A DNA stretch of 39,783 nucleotides, from contig PMSW01000110.1 in the NCBI GenBank assembly GCA_003168215.1, positions 1 to 39,783 of the forward strand, written 5' to 3'. The notes below the pieces were generated by a model, which was given only the letters and a program-made list of their open reading frames with translations, was not told the DNA's origin and searched no databases. Within the stretch, counting starts at the first letter, position 1. Each line of letters opens with the position of its first letter. This stretch comes from Actinomycetota bacterium. GTDB taxonomy: Bacteria > Actinomycetota > Actinomycetes > Streptosporangiales > Streptosporangiaceae. Below are positions 1-7,986 of the stretch, piece by piece. The position numbers and the translations under genes are program-made.

Positions 1-125
1 GTTTCTGGTCAGCGCACTAGCCCGCCACCGTCCCGACTGCCCGCGAGCGACCGAGCCACGGAGCTGCGGTTGTCGCCGACATTGGCAACGGTGGTCGGGG
101 CGCCGCTCGATACTGAACTGATCAC

Positions 126-155
126 TTGACTATTGGCTCTGGCTAGGCTCATACT
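126..155 (+). promoter_or_regulatory. Promoter of the ArsR-SRPBCC operon, probably leaderless
   Basis: TTGACT (126-131) and CATACT (150-155) are separated by 18 bases, a good match to a housekeeping-sigma promoter. The predicted transcription start is 7-8 bases past the -10 element, on the ATG at 163. No Shine-Dalgarno sequence lies before that ATG, so the transcript is probably leaderless. Leaderless mRNAs are common in actinomycetes; the start site itself is inferred. Confidence 0.65.
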
Positions 156-162
156 CAAGTAC

Positions 163-546
163 ATGGTTAACCAATTGGCTGATCTGGACCGGGTCTTCCA
201 GGCCCTGGCCGACCCGGGCCGGCGGCTGATGATAGATCGGCTTAGCCAGGGATCGGCTTCGGTGAGCGAACTCGGCAAGCCGCTGGCGATGTCCCTGGCA
301 GCGGTCCTCCAGCACGTGCAGGTGCTGGAGGCCAGCGGCCTGGTCCGGTCGGCGAAGATCGGCCGCACGCGGACCTGCAGCATCAACCCGGCGGCGCTGC
401 GGTCGGCCGAGTCCTGGATCTCCGAGCGGCGCAGCCTCTGGGAGCGCCGTCTTGACCGCCTCGGCGACTATCTGGCCGACGCTGCCGACAGCCCACCGCG
501 TGGCTTGCCCGGGAACCACGGCCAGATACCTGAGGAGAAGCAATGA
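163..546 (+). CDS. ArsR-family HTH transcriptional regulator
   Basis: This 127-residue protein is a winged-helix ArsR/SmtB-type repressor. Its N-terminal part (LADLDRVFQALADPGRR, then a recognition helix near AMSLAAVLQHVQVLEASGLV) is typical of the non-metal subgroup found beside SRPBCC proteins; no cysteine metal site is visible. The ATG at 163 is preferred over a TTG at 133 because a promoter places the mRNA start at that ATG. Its stop overlaps the next start codon as ATGA, so the two genes are translationally coupled. A 10-bp palindrome, TGGTTAACCA (164-173), lies over the start and may be an autoregulatory operator. The family call is firm; the ligand is unknown. Confidence 0.9.
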   Translation: MVNQLADLDRVFQALADPGRRLMIDRLSQGSASVSELGKPLAMSLAAVLQHVQVLEASGLVRSAKIGRTRTCSINPAALRSAESWISERRSLWERRLDRLGDYLADAADSPPRGLPGNHGQIPEEKQ

Positions 547-1016
547 CCGAGCATTCCGTCAACCACGGCACCTTCGTCGTTGAGCGCCGCTACCCGGCGC
601 ATTCAGCCAAGGTGTTCGGGGCCTGGGCCGACGGCGCCGCGAAGGAGATCTGGATGGACGACCCGGACTACAAGTCGGACGGCACCGGCTACGAGCTGGA
701 CTTCCGGGTAGGCGGGCACGAGCGGTTCAGCGGCCAGGCCCCTGACGGCACGCCCTACAGCTATCACGCCCTGTACTACGACATCGTGCCCGGCCACCGG
801 ATCGTGTACAGCTACGAGATGTACGCCGCAGACGACCGGATGTCGGTGTCGCTGGCCACCGTCGAGATCGTGCCTGACCAGGGCGGGACCAAGCTCACCT
901 ACACCGAGCAGTACGCGTTCCTGGACGGCATCGACAAGCCCGCGGACCGCGAGGAGGGCACGACCTGGATGCTGGGCAACCTGGGCAAATACCTCGCCTC
1001 GCACGCCGACAGCTGA
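543..1016 (+). CDS. SRPBCC (AHSA1-like) domain protein
   Basis: This 157-residue protein has the START/Bet v 1-like fold signature of the AHSA1 family: an N-terminal strand with VERRYPAHSAKVFGAWAD, a central GYELDFRVGGHERFSG and a C-terminal long helix. Such proteins form a hydrophobic cavity for small ligands. They are very often encoded directly after an ArsR regulator, as here (4-base ATGA overlap). The likely role is ligand binding or modification in a small stress-response module; no catalytic residues can be assigned. The length is normal for the family. No clear terminator follows. Confidence 0.88.
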   Translation: MTEHSVNHGTFVVERRYPAHSAKVFGAWADGAAKEIWMDDPDYKSDGTGYELDFRVGGHERFSGQAPDGTPYSYHALYYDIVPGHRIVYSYEMYAADDRMSVSLATVEIVPDQGGTKLTYTEQYAFLDGIDKPADREEGTTWMLGNLGKYLASHADS

Positions 1017-1286
1017 GGTAGAGGCCGATGCGGCCGGCAGCGGGAGATCACTGTTCGCTGATGTGGCCAAGCCGGGTGAGCTTGAGCTTGCGTCCAGCAC
1101 GGCCTTTGGCAACGGGATGCTCGGACTCACCTATCGCCGACGCCGGTGACTGCGACCGCCCACGAGCTGATACGGGAGCCCGATCCGCCTCGTTTGGCGT
1201 GTAACCTGAGCGGCGCCGGCAGCACGAGTCAAATCACCGGCACTTCGTCATCTGCCTCCCAGCTCATGACCATCAGGAGCCCTCCC

Positions 1287-2273
1287 GTGGAATTCCGGCC
1301 GGTTGAGCGCGCGCCAGGCGAATTCCAGCGCCCCATCACCGAGGAGCAGGCCGTCGCAATGTGCCGCCAGGCCTTTGGCGCGCACGTGCAGCCGGTAGCT
1401 GTGATCGAACTCGGCTACGGGACGTACAACAGCACCTACCGAGTCGACCTCGGCACTGACCGGCCGGTCATACTCCGGGTCGCGCCGGAGCCTTCACGCC
1501 AGTCAAGGGCAGAGCGGAGCCTGATGCGCAACGAGCACGCCAGCGTGCCCTACCTGGCCCCGATCGCGGCGCTCATGCCGCGCACGCTCGCCGCCGACTT
1601 CACGTACCAGATCATCGGGCGGGATTACCTGTTCCAGACGCTGCTCGACGGGGTGCCCGCACCAGACGGCCTGGCCGCCTATCCCCGGCCGGAGTGGGCG
1701 CCTTTCTTCCGCCAGATGGGCACTATCACCCGGCGCATCCACGCTGTTCGCGGTGACAGTTTCGGCTGGGTAGCCGGCCCCAGGTTTGCGCGCTGGCGCG
1801 ACGCCTACACCAGCTCGCTGGCCGATCTCGCCGCCGCTCTTGAGGATGCCGGGCTTGACGGGGGTGACATACGGGAGGCAGCCGCCGCCGCGACCTTGCA
1901 CTCTGAGATCTTTGATGAGATCACCGAACCACGGCTGCTGCATGGCGACCTGTGGACGGCCAACGTGATGATCTCGCCTGACACCCCTGAGCCCACGATC
2001 ACCGGCGTCTGCGACTGCGACCGGGCCGCATGGGGCGACCCGGCCGCGGACTGGAGCATCTACCGGGCCGGGCAGCGGCCAGGCACCGAACGAGACGCCT
2101 TCTGGGACACCTACGGAACGCTCCCGGCAACACCAAGCGCAGCGCAGCGCACGCGGTTCTACCAGATCCTCCACGTGGGCACCCTCCGGCTCGAAGAGCA
2201 CCGGCGGCTCGGGAAATCCGAGGGCGTGCAGGCTAGCTACCAGGAAATCCGCGCCCTGCTAGGACAACTCTAG
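1287..2273 (+). CDS. APH-type phosphotransferase (aminoglycoside/choline kinase fold)
   Basis: This 328-residue protein has a protein-kinase-like phosphotransferase fold. The catalytic loop HGDLWTANVM (H219, D221, N226) and the metal-binding segment CDCDRAAWGDP (about 242-252) are both present, so it should bind ATP and magnesium and phosphorylate a small hydroxylated substrate. The GTG at 1287 is chosen because AGGAG (1275-1279) lies 7 bases upstream; an in-frame ATG at 1266 would swallow that site. The family includes aminoglycoside kinases, fructosamine kinases and homoserine kinases, so the substrate is open. It stands alone, convergent with the DUF2332 gene. Confidence 0.85.
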   Translation: MEFRPVERAPGEFQRPITEEQAVAMCRQAFGAHVQPVAVIELGYGTYNSTYRVDLGTDRPVILRVAPEPSRQSRAERSLMRNEHASVPYLAPIAALMPRTLAADFTYQIIGRDYLFQTLLDGVPAPDGLAAYPRPEWAPFFRQMGTITRRIHAVRGDSFGWVAGPRFARWRDAYTSSLADLAAALEDAGLDGGDIREAAAAATLHSEIFDEITEPRLLHGDLWTANVMISPDTPEPTITGVCDCDRAAWGDPAADWSIYRAGQRPGTERDAFWDTYGTLPATPSAAQRTRFYQILHVGTLRLEEHRRLGKSEGVQASYQEIRALLGQL

Positions 2274-2345
2274 CCGTTCGGCCGGAGCCACCCATTCCAA
2301 CAAACGGCGGCGCGATCGAGGTCGTAGCCGAGATGGTGCTCAGCG

Positions 2346-3293
2346 TTACCCGAACCAGATGATCGCCTGCCCGTGAGACCGGGTCCAGGCGAGCGGTGTC
2401 CCGTCCAGCGCGAGTACGTTGCGCCCCGCCCCGTCCGGCGGCGTCGGCAGCGTGTCGTAGCGCAGCACCTCCGGGTCCTCGTTCGCGATCCAGTGCCCCG
2501 GCAGCCCGCGTACCACCTTGGCGAACACTTCCCGCCGCGGCGCTGGCACCTGGTACATCACCGACGTATGGAAGACCACCAGGGTCGCGTCGGCCGGTGC
2601 CTGCGCGGCCAGCGCTGGCAGGTCGTCTACCAGGTCACCGCGCACGAGCAGGGGCGGCTCGGCCGCGGCGATGGCGGCAGCGGCCCGCAGTCGAGCGCGG
2701 CGGTGCTCGTGCTCCGGCCAGATCAGGGCGTCGAGCCACGCGAGGTCCGCGGGGTCAGTCACGTCGAGCGGGTTCAGGTCCAGGCCGGCCCGCCACACCA
2801 CCTCGGGTAGGCCAGCGGGCGGCGTCATTCCGGTGGCCGCGCAGTCGAGCACCGGAACGCCTGCGCCGATCTGCCGGTCGCCGCCCCGGTAGGCATAGCG
2901 GTAGGCGTACCGGTCGGGGTAGAGGCACAGCCCGGCGGACGCGCCCACCTCCAGCAGCGCGAGTGGCTGCGGCAGAGCAGCGAGCACTGGCAGGAGGAGA
3001 GCACACCGCCCGGCCTCGTTCGTCTGGGTGGCCCGGGTACGCATCCCCGCCTCGATCGCCGGCCAGTTCGCCACCGCGTAGTCGTGGAACGCGGCCGGGT
3101 CCTCGACCGGGCCGCCGAGGAACCGCACGACGCCGAACAGCAGGTTCGGCTGCCGCTTGGCTGGCCGGAGCTTACCGAGCAGGGCGACAACCTCGTCGTC
3201 GCGGGAGACCGCGACCGACAGCCGCTCGTATGCGGGCGATACGCCGTGCGCCTCGCGCGCGGCGAACTCGGCATAGGCCGCGGCGGTCGTCAT
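2346..3293 (-). CDS. DUF2332 family protein
   Basis: This 315-residue protein matches the actinobacterial DUF2332 family, recognisable from its N-terminus (YAEFAAREAHGVSPAYERLS), a central LLEVGASAGLCLYPDRYAY resembling a SAM-binding glycine motif, and a late VVFHTSVMYQVP. Function is not established; the glycine-rich loop suggests a methyltransferase-like Rossmann fold, which is my inference. The start at 3293 fits the family N-terminus. The upstream stretch has a possible -10 (GATTAT) six bases before the ATG and no SD, so the mRNA may be leaderless. Confidence 0.85.
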   Translation of the reverse strand: MTTAAAYAEFAAREAHGVSPAYERLSVAVSRDDEVVALLGKLRPAKRQPNLLFGVVRFLGGPVEDPAAFHDYAVANWPAIEAGMRTRATQTNEAGRCALLLPVLAALPQPLALLEVGASAGLCLYPDRYAYRYAYRGGDRQIGAGVPVLDCAATGMTPPAGLPEVVWRAGLDLNPLDVTDPADLAWLDALIWPEHEHRRARLRAAAAIAAAEPPLLVRGDLVDDLPALAAQAPADATLVVFHTSVMYQVPAPRREVFAKVVRGLPGHWIANEDPEVLRYDTLPTPPDGAGRNVLALDGTPLAWTRSHGQAIIWFG

Positions 3294-3451
3294 GCCCGAA
3301 TAATCGCACCGTATCGTCGCCAGCGTGATGACAGGGCGTCTTGCAGCGAGGGCCAGCAGGGGGCCAGTGGTTCCGATTCCGCTTAGCTCCACCGGATCGA
3401 TTCTGAGGAAGACGGGAGCAGAGCAGGCGTCTGCCGGAAAGTGCCGCTCGG

Positions 3452-4276
3452 TTAGCCTCGGGCCGTTTTCTTTCCGTGCACCGCGAGGTACTCGGAAGCG
3501 AGCCAAGGCCCGAGATCGTAGATAAGCATCCTGAGCACCGACACGTCCGCGGTGCGGGCACGGGCAACTGCTGCAGCCACCCGCATCTGCTCCCGGCGCG
3601 CCGGATAATAGAGACCAAATGCGGCAGACGACTCGCTAAGATCGCTCGTCCAGCCGCCCCAGCGTGGCATAACAAGAGTGAATCCAGTTCTGACCAGGCG
3701 ACGAGCGACGCCGCGACTGAGTGCCTGCCGATCAGCGACCGTGCTGGCCTCGTTCAGCCGATCCCGCCAGCGGGGGAGCAAGTCGCCGAGGTCGCCGTTC
3801 GTCTCTCGGGCGAGCAGCCGCGTGGGACGGTACCGAGGCAGCTGAGTGGCCAGGTCTGCACCGATCAGCGGGGTACAGAGGCACGCGACGAACCAGCCCA
3901 GGTCATGCCGTTCGAGGTCGCTGAGCACCGCGGCCGTGCTGACGAGCCCGATCCCTGCGCCGATGATCTGGGGAAACTGGGCACCGAGCGCGTCCTCCAG
4001 GCTGGCAGCGCTGGATCGGTCGGCAGAGGCCGGCTCTTGGTGCAATACGAGCAGGAGATCGAGATCAGATACTCCGGGCACGGCTGTGCCTCGCGGGATG
4101 CTCCCGTAGAGATACGCGCTATGCAGGCGGTCGTGGCCGAAGGTATCCCGGATCGCCGCCGCCGCCGCGTCGACGACTGGCGCAAACACCTGCGGCACGC
4201 GTGCGAGGGCACCCTCGCGCTCAATGAACCCGTCCTGGTCAAGCCCTACCGCGCACATGCACGCACTCTGCCTCAT
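3452..4276 (-). CDS. Nucleotidyltransferase-domain protein (ANT-like)
   Basis: This protein of up to 274 residues contains the polymerase-beta-type nucleotidyltransferase signature: G58-S59, then D71-L-D73 within GSIPRGTAVPGVSDLDLLL, the two acidic residues that bind magnesium. The remainder (helical, about 120-260) looks like the C-terminal substrate domain of ANT/streptomycin adenylyltransferase-like proteins. It may transfer a nucleotide monophosphate to a small molecule, but many chromosomal homologues have no known substrate. Start codons at 4276 and 4258 are both possible and neither has a clear SD. It lies upstream of no obvious partner on its strand. Confidence 0.78.
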   Translation of the reverse strand: MRQSACMCAVGLDQDGFIEREGALARVPQVFAPVVDAAAAAIRDTFGHDRLHSAYLYGSIPRGTAVPGVSDLDLLLVLHQEPASADRSSAASLEDALGAQFPQIIGAGIGLVSTAAVLSDLERHDLGWFVACLCTPLIGADLATQLPRYRPTRLLARETNGDLGDLLPRWRDRLNEASTVADRQALSRGVARRLVRTGFTLVMPRWGGWTSDLSESSAAFGLYYPARREQMRVAAAVARARTADVSVLRMLIYDLGPWLASEYLAVHGKKTARG

Positions 4277-4375
4277 GCGCCCGGTGACCGGCCGCCCTAG
4301 CTACGGAAATCAGGTCAGTTTCGCAGCGGTGGCGACCCCCGGGAGGCTGACGGCGCCAGTCCGCTTTCCGGCCAC

Positions 4376-5599
4376 TCACTTGGCGGGAACCGCTGCGCGC
4401 TCGGCCGAGACGGGCACCAGCATGGCTGCGGCCAGCGGGAACGCAGCCACGACCGCGAATGAGACGGCGAAGCCAGCCGATCCGATCGCCAGCGCAAGGA
4501 GAGGCGGGGTCGCGGCGGCCAGTGCGTTCTGGCCGGTGTTCTGGACCCCCAGGGCACGCCCCGCCCACGCTGGCCCGGCGTACTCGGCCACCGCGGTGAA
4601 GGCCAGGCCGTTGGTGCTCACGGCGACAACGCCGCAGCCGAGCAGCACGGCGACGGCCAGCGGGGACCGGACCGCAGCCGCCGCCGCGAGCAGGGCCATG
4701 GCAACGCCGGTGCTGATGGCAAGGACGCGCATCGGCCGCATCCGGCTGCCGGATCGGTCCGACCAGTAGCCCGCGCCCAGTCGGCCAGCCGCACCGCACA
4801 CCTGCGCGATGGCCAGCAGCCGGCCGGCCGCGGGTGCGTCCCAGCCGCGCGCGTCGACCAGGTAGACCAGCGCGAATGTGGCGACAGTGAACTGCGGGAC
4901 CACCAGCAGCGCGCTGGCCGCGTGGATATGCCAGAGCACCGGCTGCCGGTACGGCGAGGCAGCCCGGGGCTGTCCGGCCGCCAGCGCCGGGCGGGCGGGA
5001 TCCCGCACGAGCGCGACGACCGCTATAGCTGCGACCAGGCAGAACACGGCCAGAAAGAGCAGCGGGCCGGAGAGTCCGTGTGCCCCCAGGGTCGGCAGGG
5101 TGACGCCCGCGACGGCTACCCCCAGCGGCTGCGCGCTCTGCCGGATGCCCATGGCCAGGCCCCGCTCGCTGCGGGCGAACCAGCCCAGGATGAGCCGGCC
5201 GCTGGCGGCGAAGACCGACCCGCCAGCGGCGCCGGCCAGCCCGAGACAGAGGCCAAGGCCCAGCGTGCCGTGCACGGTCCTGGCGGCCAGCAGCACCAGA
5301 CCAGCCAGCCCGAGGCCCGCCGACAGCACCAGCCGCTCCCCCCAGCGGTCCGCCGCCGCGCCCCAGGCGATCAGCGCCAGCAGCAGTCCAGCCGTGGGGC
5401 AGGCGACCAGGATCCCGGCCAGTTCCAGCGAGAAGCCCTCCTGCCGCAGCGACGGGATCAGGTAGGCCAGGCCGTACTGGAAGGTGCATCCAGCGGTCAG
5501 GGCGAAGAGCCCGACGAACAGGATGAGCCAGCGCCTGCCGCCCGGCGGCGTCGGCTGCAGCGTATTCGGTGACGGCGCACCGCCAGCCTGATTGCTCAT
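4376..5599 (-). CDS. MFS transporter
   Basis: This 407-residue protein has about twelve hydrophobic segments. The signature loop between helices 2 and 3, WGAAADRWGERLVL, and its counterpart in the second half, GYWSDRSGSRMRPM, are typical of the major facilitator superfamily. The N- and C-terminal halves each carry six helices with a cytoplasmic linker near residues 195-215. Substrate cannot be told; the general look is that of small-molecule or drug exporters. No SD precedes the ATG; a -10-like TAGTAT ends six bases before it, so a leaderless mRNA is likely. A perfect GATAC-N3-GTATC palindrome overlaps this -10 element. Confidence 0.92.
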   Translation of the reverse strand: MSNQAGGAPSPNTLQPTPPGGRRWLILFVGLFALTAGCTFQYGLAYLIPSLRQEGFSLELAGILVACPTAGLLLALIAWGAAADRWGERLVLSAGLGLAGLVLLAARTVHGTLGLGLCLGLAGAAGGSVFAASGRLILGWFARSERGLAMGIRQSAQPLGVAVAGVTLPTLGAHGLSGPLLFLAVFCLVAAIAVVALVRDPARPALAAGQPRAASPYRQPVLWHIHAASALLVVPQFTVATFALVYLVDARGWDAPAAGRLLAIAQVCGAAGRLGAGYWSDRSGSRMRPMRVLAISTGVAMALLAAAAAVRSPLAVAVLLGCGVVAVSTNGLAFTAVAEYAGPAWAGRALGVQNTGQNALAAATPPLLALAIGSAGFAVSFAVVAAFPLAAAMLVPVSAERAAVPAK

Positions 5600-5604
5600 A
5601 TAGT

Positions 5605-5617
5605 GATACTAGGTATC
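5605..5617. promoter_or_regulatory. GATAC-N3-GTATC operator over the MFS promoter
   Basis: A perfect inverted repeat, GATAC TAG GTATC, lies 6-18 bases upstream of the MFS start codon and covers the presumed -10 (TAGTAT on the minus strand, 5611-5606). A repressor bound here would block transcription. The half-site resembles operators of GntR/FadR-type regulators, but no such regulator gene is adjacent. Binding is inferred. Confidence 0.55.
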
Positions 5618-5726
5618 CAAATAATGAGATATTGCTGCCCTGCCTGCTAGTCCTGCAGGCCGCGCTCACCCCGTCGATATTCCTGCCAGCGCCCGTTCTG
5701 GGCAGATCCAGGACATGAACGCGCAA

Positions 5727-5782
5727 CGGGACCTCTGGTAGCGGGCAGCCGTGACGAACAGCCCGCTCTACCAGAGGTCCCG
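5727..5782 (-). terminator. Long hairpin terminator of the fur-katA operon
   Basis: Left arm 5727-5746 and right arm 5761-5782 pair over 15 bp (CGGGACCTCTGGTAG with its complement), then a 2-base bulge and 5 more bp, around a loop of about 14 bases. It starts 8 bases after the katA stop codon. No U-tract follows, as is usual for actinomycete terminators. It probably ends the katA transcript and insulates the MFS gene. Confidence 0.8.
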
Positions 5783-5790
5783 CGGGGCCC

Positions 5791-7311
5791 TTACGCCTTG
5801 GCCTGCATGCTGCTGCGGGCGGGGTTGGCCTGCTCGGCGGCCTTGGGGTCCTTCGCTGCCTGCTTGGCGCGGACGCCGGCCTCGATCTTGTCGCCGACGC
5901 TCTTGTCGACGTTGCGCCAGTACTGGAAGGCGCGCTGCAGGACCGGCTCGCTCACCGCGTTGAGCAGGTGGCCGACGACGTTGCTGACCAGCCGCTCACG
6001 GGCCGCGCCGTCGAGCACCTCGCGGACCATGGTGCCCGCCTGGCCCCAGTCATCGTCCTGCTCATGCAGGGTGTACGCAGAGCGCACCATGTCCCCGTCG
6101 GCGTGCCAGCTGGCCGGCTGGTAGCGAGAGGTGTCGGCCTGCGGGCCGCCCTTGGAGTTCGGCGCGTAGACCGGGTCCGAAACGTTGACGACCCGCATGG
6201 CGCCGTCCTTGCTGTAGCTGTGCACGGGCACCTTCGGCGCGTTCACCGGGATCTGCTTGTAGTTCACGCCAAGGCGAGCGCGGTGGGCGTCGGCGTAGGA
6301 GAACCCCCGCGCCAGCAGCATCTTGTCCGGGCTCAGCGCGATACCTGGCACGAGGTTGTTCGGCTCGAACGCGGCCTGCTCGATCTCGGTGTGGTAGTCG
6401 GTCGGGTTACGGTCCAGGGTCAGCCGGCCGACCTCGATCAGCGGGTAGTCGCTATGCGGCCACACCTTGGTCAGGTCGAACGGGTTGAACCGGTAGTTCC
6501 TGGCCTCCTCGAACGGCATGACCTGCATCTTCAGCGTCCAGCTCGGGTAGTCGCCGCGCTCGATCGCCTCGTACAGGTCCCGGGTGTGGTAATCGGTGTC
6601 CGCGGACGCCATCTGGTCGCCCTCGTCCTGGGTGAAGAACTCGATCCCCTGGTCGGTCTTGAAGTGGTACTTCACCCAGAACTTCTCGCCCGACGCGTTG
6701 AGCCACAGGTAGGTATGCGAGCTGTAGCCGTTCATGTGCCGCCAGGTCCGCGGGATCCCGCGGTCACCCATCAGCCAGGTCACCTGGTGCGCCGACTCCG
6801 GGGACAGGGTCCAGAAATCCCATTGCATGTCGTGATCGCGCAGGTTGCTGTCCGCGCGGCGCTTCTGCGAGCGGATGAAGTGCTGGAACTTCAGCGGGTC
6901 ACGCAGGAAGAAGACCGGGGTGTTGTTCCCGACCATGTCGTAGTTGCCCGCGGAGGTGTAGAACTTCAGCGAGAAGCCGCGAGGGTCACGCCAGGTATCC
7001 GGGCTGCCCCGCTCGCCGGCGACCGTCGAGAACCGGATCAGCGTGTCCGTGCGCGTGCCGGGCTGGAACACCTCGGCCTTGGTATAGGCGCTGACGTCGC
7101 TGGTCACCTCGAAGTGACCGAACGCCCCGCCGCCCTTGGCATGCGGCTGACGCTCGGGTATCCGCTCACGGTTGAAGTTCGCCATCTGCTCGATAAGGTA
7201 GTGATCCTGCAGCAAGATGGGCCCGTCCGGGCCCACGGTGAGCGAATGCTCGTCGCTCTCGACCGGGATACCTGCATCGGTGGTGGTGGCTACGGGCTGA
7301 TTGTCTGTCAT
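5791..7311 (-). CDS. katA: Haem catalase (clade 3-size monofunctional catalase)
   Basis: This 506-residue cytoplasmic enzyme splits hydrogen peroxide to water and oxygen. Catalytic H57 lies in [15 protein letters not shown], catalytic N129 in [14 protein letters not shown], and the haem-ligand tyrosine in [17 protein letters not shown]. The length fits small-subunit catalases. The ATG at 7311 is chosen over 7317 because AGGAGG sits 7 bases upstream of it, and because it overlaps the regulator's stop as ATGA. It is co-transcribed with, and translationally coupled to, an upstream Fur-family gene, so peroxide- or metal-responsive control is likely. A strong hairpin follows. Confidence 0.97.
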   Translation of the reverse strand: MTDNQPVATTTDAGIPVESDEHSLTVGPDGPILLQDHYLIEQMANFNRERIPERQPHAKGGGAFGHFEVTSDVSAYTKAEVFQPGTRTDTLIRFSTVAGERGSPDTWRDPRGFSLKFYTSAGNYDMVGNNTPVFFLRDPLKFQHFIRSQKRRADSNLRDHDMQWDFWTLSPESAHQVTWLMGDRGIPRTWRHMNGYSSHTYLWLNASGEKFWVKYHFKTDQGIEFFTQDEGDQMASADTDYHTRDLYEAIERGDYPSWTLKMQVMPFEEARNYRFNPFDLTKVWPHSDYPLIEVGRLTLDRNPTDYHTEIEQAAFEPNNLVPGIALSPDKMLLARGFSYADAHRARLGVNYKQIPVNAPKVPVHSYSKDGAMRVVNVSDPVYAPNSKGGPQADTSRYQPASWHADGDMVRSAYTLHEQDDDWGQAGTMVREVLDGAARERLVSNVVGHLLNAVSEPVLQRAFQYWRNVDKSVGDKIEAGVRAKQAAKDPKAAEQANPARSSMQAKA

Positions 7312-7790
7312 TGCCATACCTCCTCGTCGCGTCGCGCTCCGTCATTGGAGCCTTTAGCTGCCTTGCAGGTGGGGCATGCGCCCCAGAACACCACCTCGGC
7401 CTCATCCACCGCGAAGCCCATGTCATCGATCGGGGTCAGACAGGGCTTCATCCCGATCGCGCAGTCGGCGTCCTCCGTGCGGCCGCACTGACGGCACACG
7501 AGATGGTGATGGTTATCTCCGACCCGGCGCTCAAACCGGGCGGGATGCCCGGCGGGCTCGATGCGCCGCAGCAGGCCGGCCGCGGCGCACGCCGCCAGCA
7601 TGTCGTAAACGGCCTGAGTAGACACCGCGCCGAACTGCTCCCGTACGCCTGCGGCGATAGCGTCCACCGTGGAGTGCGGATGCCTGGCCACCCACGTCAG
7701 CACGGCCAGGCGCGGCATCGTCACGCGCAACCCGGCCTGCCGCAACGCACGCGAAAACTCGCCGTCCGGGTCTACCGCTGCAACAGCCAT
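7308..7790 (-). CDS. Fur-family regulator (PerR/CatR-like)
   Basis: This 160-residue protein is a winged-helix Fur-family repressor. It has the DNA-binding part around residues 13-75 ([30 protein letters not shown]), the histidine cluster HHHLVC (94-99), and two CxxC pairs, C99-C102 and C139-C142, that would hold a structural zinc. Its position directly before a catalase gene, with a 4-base overlap, suggests a peroxide sensor like CatR or PerR that represses its own operon; FurA-type iron sensing is the alternative. No clear SD precedes the ATG. TTGACT (7827-7822) and a weak CAGCAT (7804-7799), 17 bases apart, would give a nearly leaderless mRNA. Confidence 0.92.
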   Translation of the reverse strand: MAVAAVDPDGEFSRALRQAGLRVTMPRLAVLTWVARHPHSTVDAIAAGVREQFGAVSTQAVYDMLAACAAAGLLRRIEPAGHPARFERRVGDNHHHLVCRQCGRTEDADCAIGMKPCLTPIDDMGFAVDEAEVVFWGACPTCKAAKGSNDGARRDEEVWQ

Positions 7791-7798
7791 GACGGCCC

Positions 7799-7827
7799 AT
7801 GCTGCCGGAGTATCTGGAATGAGTCAA
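7799..7827 (-). promoter_or_regulatory. Tentative promoter of the fur-katA operon
   Basis: On the minus strand TTGACT (7827-7822) is followed after 17 bases by CAGCAT (7804-7799), 8 bases before the start codon at 7790. The -35 is good but the -10 is poor. An alternative -10, GATACT (7814-7809), has no good -35. No clear Fur-box palindrome was found by eye. Confidence 0.35.
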
Positions 7828-7986
7828 ATCTGTTGTAGCTTCTGGTTTGATGTCCGTCCTGCGCGGCCCGCACTGGCGTGGCTGCCTGGGCACATTCCGT
7901 AGCCGGGCACTTTCGTCCTCGCGAGAAGACGCGTAGCCTCAAAACCAAGCGGGCGGAGACGCCGTTCCGGGTGGCTGGGGATTTCG

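Noticed and set aside
1017-1145. Possible gene remnant after the SRPBCC gene
   Set aside because: A short frame with FGNGMLGLTY was considered as a fragment of a small protein, but no family could be recognised and no start or SD is visible.
1146-1286. 47-codon N-terminal extension of the first APH protein
   Set aside because: The extension is low-complexity and contains the SD (AGGAG, 1275-1279) of the GTG at 1287.
4239-5726. 495-codon minus-strand frame across the MFS gene
   Set aside because: It is an alternative frame of the MFS gene, Arg/Gly/Ala-rich, without domains.
5968-7491. 507-codon plus-strand frame across the catalase gene
   Set aside because: Antisense shadow of katA; Val/Arg/His-rich and without recognisable motifs.
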